NCBI GenBank assembly: GCA_947589045.1
Contig: CANQBQ010000009.1
Location: 1 to 64,000 of the forward strand
Length of the DNA: 64,000 bases
Direction of reading: 5' to 3'
Source of the DNA: an uncultured Clostridia bacterium
Lineage (GTDB): Bacteria > Bacillota > Clostridia > Monoglobales > Monoglobaceae
Position numbers and translations under genes: made by a program. The notes under the pieces were generated by a model. That model was not told where the DNA came from, made no database searches, and saw only the letters and a program-made list of their open reading frames with translations. Shown one piece after another: positions 61,724-64,000 of the stretch. Each line of letters begins with the position of its first letter. Position 1 is the first letter of the stretch.

Positions 61724-63283
61724 TTGCTTGATAAGACGAAAAACACAATACTTATAGCCGATGATTCGGAAATGAACAGAGCCATTCTGGTGGATATGCT
61801 GGAGGGCGAATACAACATACTTGAGGCTGAGGACGGCAAAGAGGCGATTGCCGCGCTCAAAAAATACGGAACCGAGATAAGTCTGCTTTTGCTCGACATA
61901 GTTATGCCCGATATGGATGGCTACGACGTGCTCGCGGTAATGAATCATAACCAATGGATAAAGGATATACCCGTTATTATGATTACCACCGAGGTCGGCG
62001 GAACCTACTTAAAGCGCGCCTACGAGCTTGGCGCGACCGATTTTATCAACCGTCCGTTTGACCCGCAGGTCGCACATTGCCGTATAGCAAACACCATTAT
62101 GCTTTACAGTAAGCAGAAGATGCTTATGGAGACCGTCGCGGCGCAGATTTTTGAAAACGAGAAAAATCGTGAAATTATGATTTCAATTCTGAGCCATATA
62201 GTTGAGTTCAGAAACGGAGAGAGCGGTATGCACGTTCTGCACGTCAACACGCTCACCGAAATATTGCTCAGATATTTGCTCACCAAGACCGACAAATATC
62301 CAATCACTCAGGCTGATATTTCGATAATCCGTATGGCTTCGTCTCTGCACGACATAGGCAAGATTTCGATACCCGAGGACATACTCAATAAGCCGGGGCG
62401 TCTTACCCGCGAGGAGTTTGAGATTATGAAAACTCATTCGATGGCGGGCGCGGAGCTTATGAGCAATCTGAAGAATTATCAGAATGAAAAGCTGCTTGAA
62501 TATTCGTACCAGATTTGCAGATGGCACCACGAGAGATGGGACGGCGGCGGCTATCCCGACGGTCTCTCGGGTGACGATATTCCGATTGCGGCGCAGGTCG
62601 TATCCATGGCGGACGTATATGACGCTTTGACCAGCGTCCGATGCTATAAGGACGCGTATTCTCACGAAAAGGCGATAAGTATGATTTTAAACGGCGAGTG
62701 CGGCGTGTTCAATCCGTTGCTGCTCGAATGTTTGAAAGATGCGGCGGACAGGATAAAGAAAGAGATGAGTGAGGACCACAGCGGCGACGCCGGCAGCTTC
62801 AGAGCCGCACAGCGGGTTATCGATGACGTTCGCAACTTTGACAAAGACTCTTCGCTCCACATTTATGAGATGCTGTCCGACGAACGCGCGAAAAGCCGAT
62901 TTTTGGACTCTCTGCTCGGCGGAATTTCGTTTGAATACGATAAGGGTACCGACACTTTGGTGCTTACCGAGTCTCTCGCGGAAACGCTTGACGTTCCGAC
63001 AATAATAACAAATCCGAGGAAAAACGAGATTTTGACAAGCTGGAGCGAGAACAAAGGCGAAAAAATCATAATCGATGCCTTGAAATCGACGACGCCCGAC
63101 TCCCCGACGGTATCGTGCGATATACCCATAAGGCTGAAGCCCGAAGAAACCGAGGAAATGTACCGCGTGAACTGCTTTACGATATGGCACAAACGCTCGG
63201 ACTCGCTTCAATATACAAGAGTTGTCGGTGAACTGAGGCCTATCAAGCCGAGAGGGGAGGATATTACATATGACATTGGTTGA
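61724..63283 (+). CDS. Response regulator with HD-GYP domain
   Basis: 519 residues. REC domain (about 8-128) with acidic IADDSE and phospho-acceptor Asp58 in LLLLDIVMPD; HD-GYP domain (about 150-345) with LHDIGKISIPE, ILNKPGRLT, HHERWDGGGYPDGL and MADVYDALTS; then a ~170-residue unassigned C-terminus. HD-GYP proteins hydrolyse cyclic di-GMP. The start is TTG 61724 behind AAGGAGAG. The HPt gene overlaps its end by 14 bases, so it is probably fed by a phosphorelay. Confidence 0.92.
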   Translation: MLDKTKNTILIADDSEMNRAILVDMLEGEYNILEAEDGKEAIAALKKYGTEISLLLLDIVMPDMDGYDVLAVMNHNQWIKDIPVIMITTEVGGTYLKRAYELGATDFINRPFDPQVAHCRIANTIMLYSKQKMLMETVAAQIFENEKNREIMISILSHIVEFRNGESGMHVLHVNTLTEILLRYLLTKTDKYPITQADISIIRMASSLHDIGKISIPEDILNKPGRLTREEFEIMKTHSMAGAELMSNLKNYQNEKLLEYSYQICRWHHERWDGGGYPDGLSGDDIPIAAQVVSMADVYDALTSVRCYKDAYSHEKAISMILNGECGVFNPLLLECLKDAADRIKKEMSEDHSGDAGSFRAAQRVIDDVRNFDKDSSLHIYEMLSDERAKSRFLDSLLGGISFEYDKGTDTLVLTESLAETLDVPTIITNPRKNEILTSWSENKGEKIIIDALKSTTPDSPTVSCDIPIRLKPEETEEMYRVNCFTIWHKRSDSLQYTRVVGELRPIKPRGEDITYDIG

Positions 63284-63629
63284 GTTTTACGATAAAGTAA
63301 ACGGCGATTATGAGGATGTTATCTTCCGCTTTCAGGATGAAAAGCGAATAATGCGATTTGCCGGAATATTTTTAAGAGATCGTAATTTTAATCAGCTTCA
63401 AAAAGCAATTGAGGAGCGGGACTGGAGCGCGGCGTTTCGCGCGGCTCACACCATTAAAGGTATGGCGCTCAATATGAGCTTCACGAGGCTGTTTGAAAGC
63501 ACGGCGGCTCTCACGGAGCATTTGCGCGGCGGTGCGGAACTGATGAACAGAGAAATTTATGAGAAGGTATGCTCAGATTATAATGAGGTCGTATCTAATC
63601 TGGAAAAGGTAGAGCAAACCGAAGATTAG
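63270..63629 (+). CDS. Histidine phosphotransfer (HPt) protein
   Basis: A 119-residue helical protein with phospho-acceptor His60 in RAAHTIKGMALNM, the standard HPt motif. It overlaps the HD-GYP regulator gene by 14 bases. It likely passes phosphate between a hybrid sensor kinase, perhaps further downstream, and the regulator. GAGGGGAGG precedes the start. Confidence 0.9.
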   Translation: MTLVEFYDKVNGDYEDVIFRFQDEKRIMRFAGIFLRDRNFNQLQKAIEERDWSAAFRAAHTIKGMALNMSFTRLFESTAALTEHLRGGAELMNREIYEKVCSDYNEVVSNLEKVEQTED

Positions 63630-63668
63630 GCAAGCCCTGCGCTTTATATACTCTTAGGAGGAATAAAT

Positions 63669-64000
63669 ATGAAAAATTTTTTGAATAATCCCAACTGGGC
63701 GGTGCGACAGGAGCTTCAAATGCAGCGCAGTTCTTTCCATGCGTACAAGGATCAGATATTTCCGGAGCAGAAGCAGCTCTTCCGCAGTCTGCTGTTTTTC
63801 GCGGCTGTGTTCTCGGTTATATTTATGCTTATGGCGTTTATATTCGAGAGGGTCAACGGTCCGAAGGCGGCTTATGTCCTGTCAGCGATAGTTACGATTA
63901 TCGCAATCCCCGCAACCAAGAATTGGGAGAAGAAAAAGAACGTAATCCTGCCCACATATGTGCTTTGCGTACTTATACTGGCTCTTGCGACTTCGCTCAG
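63669..64000 (+). CDS. Membrane protein, cut by the window end
   Basis: Begins ATG 63669 after TTAGGAGGAATAAAT and runs off the window. The first ~110 residues hold a basic/aromatic N-terminus (KNFLNNPNWAVRQEL) and at least three membrane spans starting near LFFAAVFSVIFMLMAFIF. It follows an HPt and an HD-GYP regulator, so a sensor kinase or diguanylate cyclase is a fair guess, but the diagnostic part lies outside. Confidence 0.7.
   Translation, partial: MKNFLNNPNWAVRQELQMQRSSFHAYKDQIFPEQKQLFRSLLFFAAVFSVIFMLMAFIFERVNGPKAAYVLSAIVTIIAIPATKNWEKKKNVILPTYVLCVLILALATSL

Overview
The window reads as chromosomal DNA of a Gram-positive anaerobe of the Clostridia (Bacillota). The evidence is a FtsEX/PcsB-type/CtpA envelope cluster, consensus sigma-A promoters with strong GGAGG ribosome sites, iron-containing alcohol dehydrogenase, ferredoxin-tailed aldo/keto reductases, flavodoxins, and an exosortase G locus. 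Host genes are GC-rich. Blocks at about 8.4-18.1 kb and 25.3-26.5 kb are clearly AT-rich and look acquired. No rRNA, tRNA, CRISPR array, integrase or transposase was recognised.

Layout. 0.1-8.3 kb (+): PucR/CdaR-type regulator, ftsE, ftsX, M23 murein hydrolase, S41 protease, an unknown gene, greA, lysS. 8.3-25.3 kb: an accessory zone just after lysS. It is bracketed by two copies of the lysS terminator region (8297-8366 and 25224-25293), with a third related repeat in the middle (18061-18148). The first half carries a giant Ser/Thr kinase, a pseudokinase, a secreted SLH/transglutaminase-like protein and a PPP-family phosphatase. The second half carries a restriction-modification-like operon (methylase half, NPPY methylase half, GIY-YIG/helicase/degenerate methylase fusion) that runs into a truncated GH32 gene, a fructokinase and an HPr-like protein. 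25.3-26.5 kb: polymorphic-toxin tips with small partner genes. 26.5-33.5 kb (-): NCS2 purine permease, a dicarboxylate symporter with an N-terminal ATPase-like domain, a Cys-rich protein, and a metallopeptidase/beta-lactamase-fold fusion.

33.7-47.7 kb: a redox region of aldo/keto reductases, an Fe-ADH, a flavin reductase and at least five flavodoxin domains, several of them exported and one fused to a formylglycine-generating-enzyme-like domain. TetR and Rrf2 regulators sit here with visible palindromic operators. 47.6-50.7 kb: a patch rearranged by duplication, with copied promoters, a metallophosphatase pseudogene and a P-loop kinase lacking a standard start codon. 51-52 kb: cysK.

52.2-61.6 kb (+): an exosortase G (XrtG) locus: a secreted three-repeat protein with a C-terminal sorting-like tail, the exosortase, a fused GT2/LTA-synthase-like enzyme, a two-TM protein with an apparent ATA start, a PTPS-like protein and a large PTPS-related membrane protein. 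It is followed by an HD-GYP response regulator, an HPt protein and a truncated membrane protein.

The strongest candidates for something new are the split, order-reversed methylase of the restriction-like operon, the kinase/pseudokinase/transglutaminase/phosphatase cassette, and the exosortase G substrate with its unusual tail. All functional statements are inferred from reading the sequence; no database search was run.
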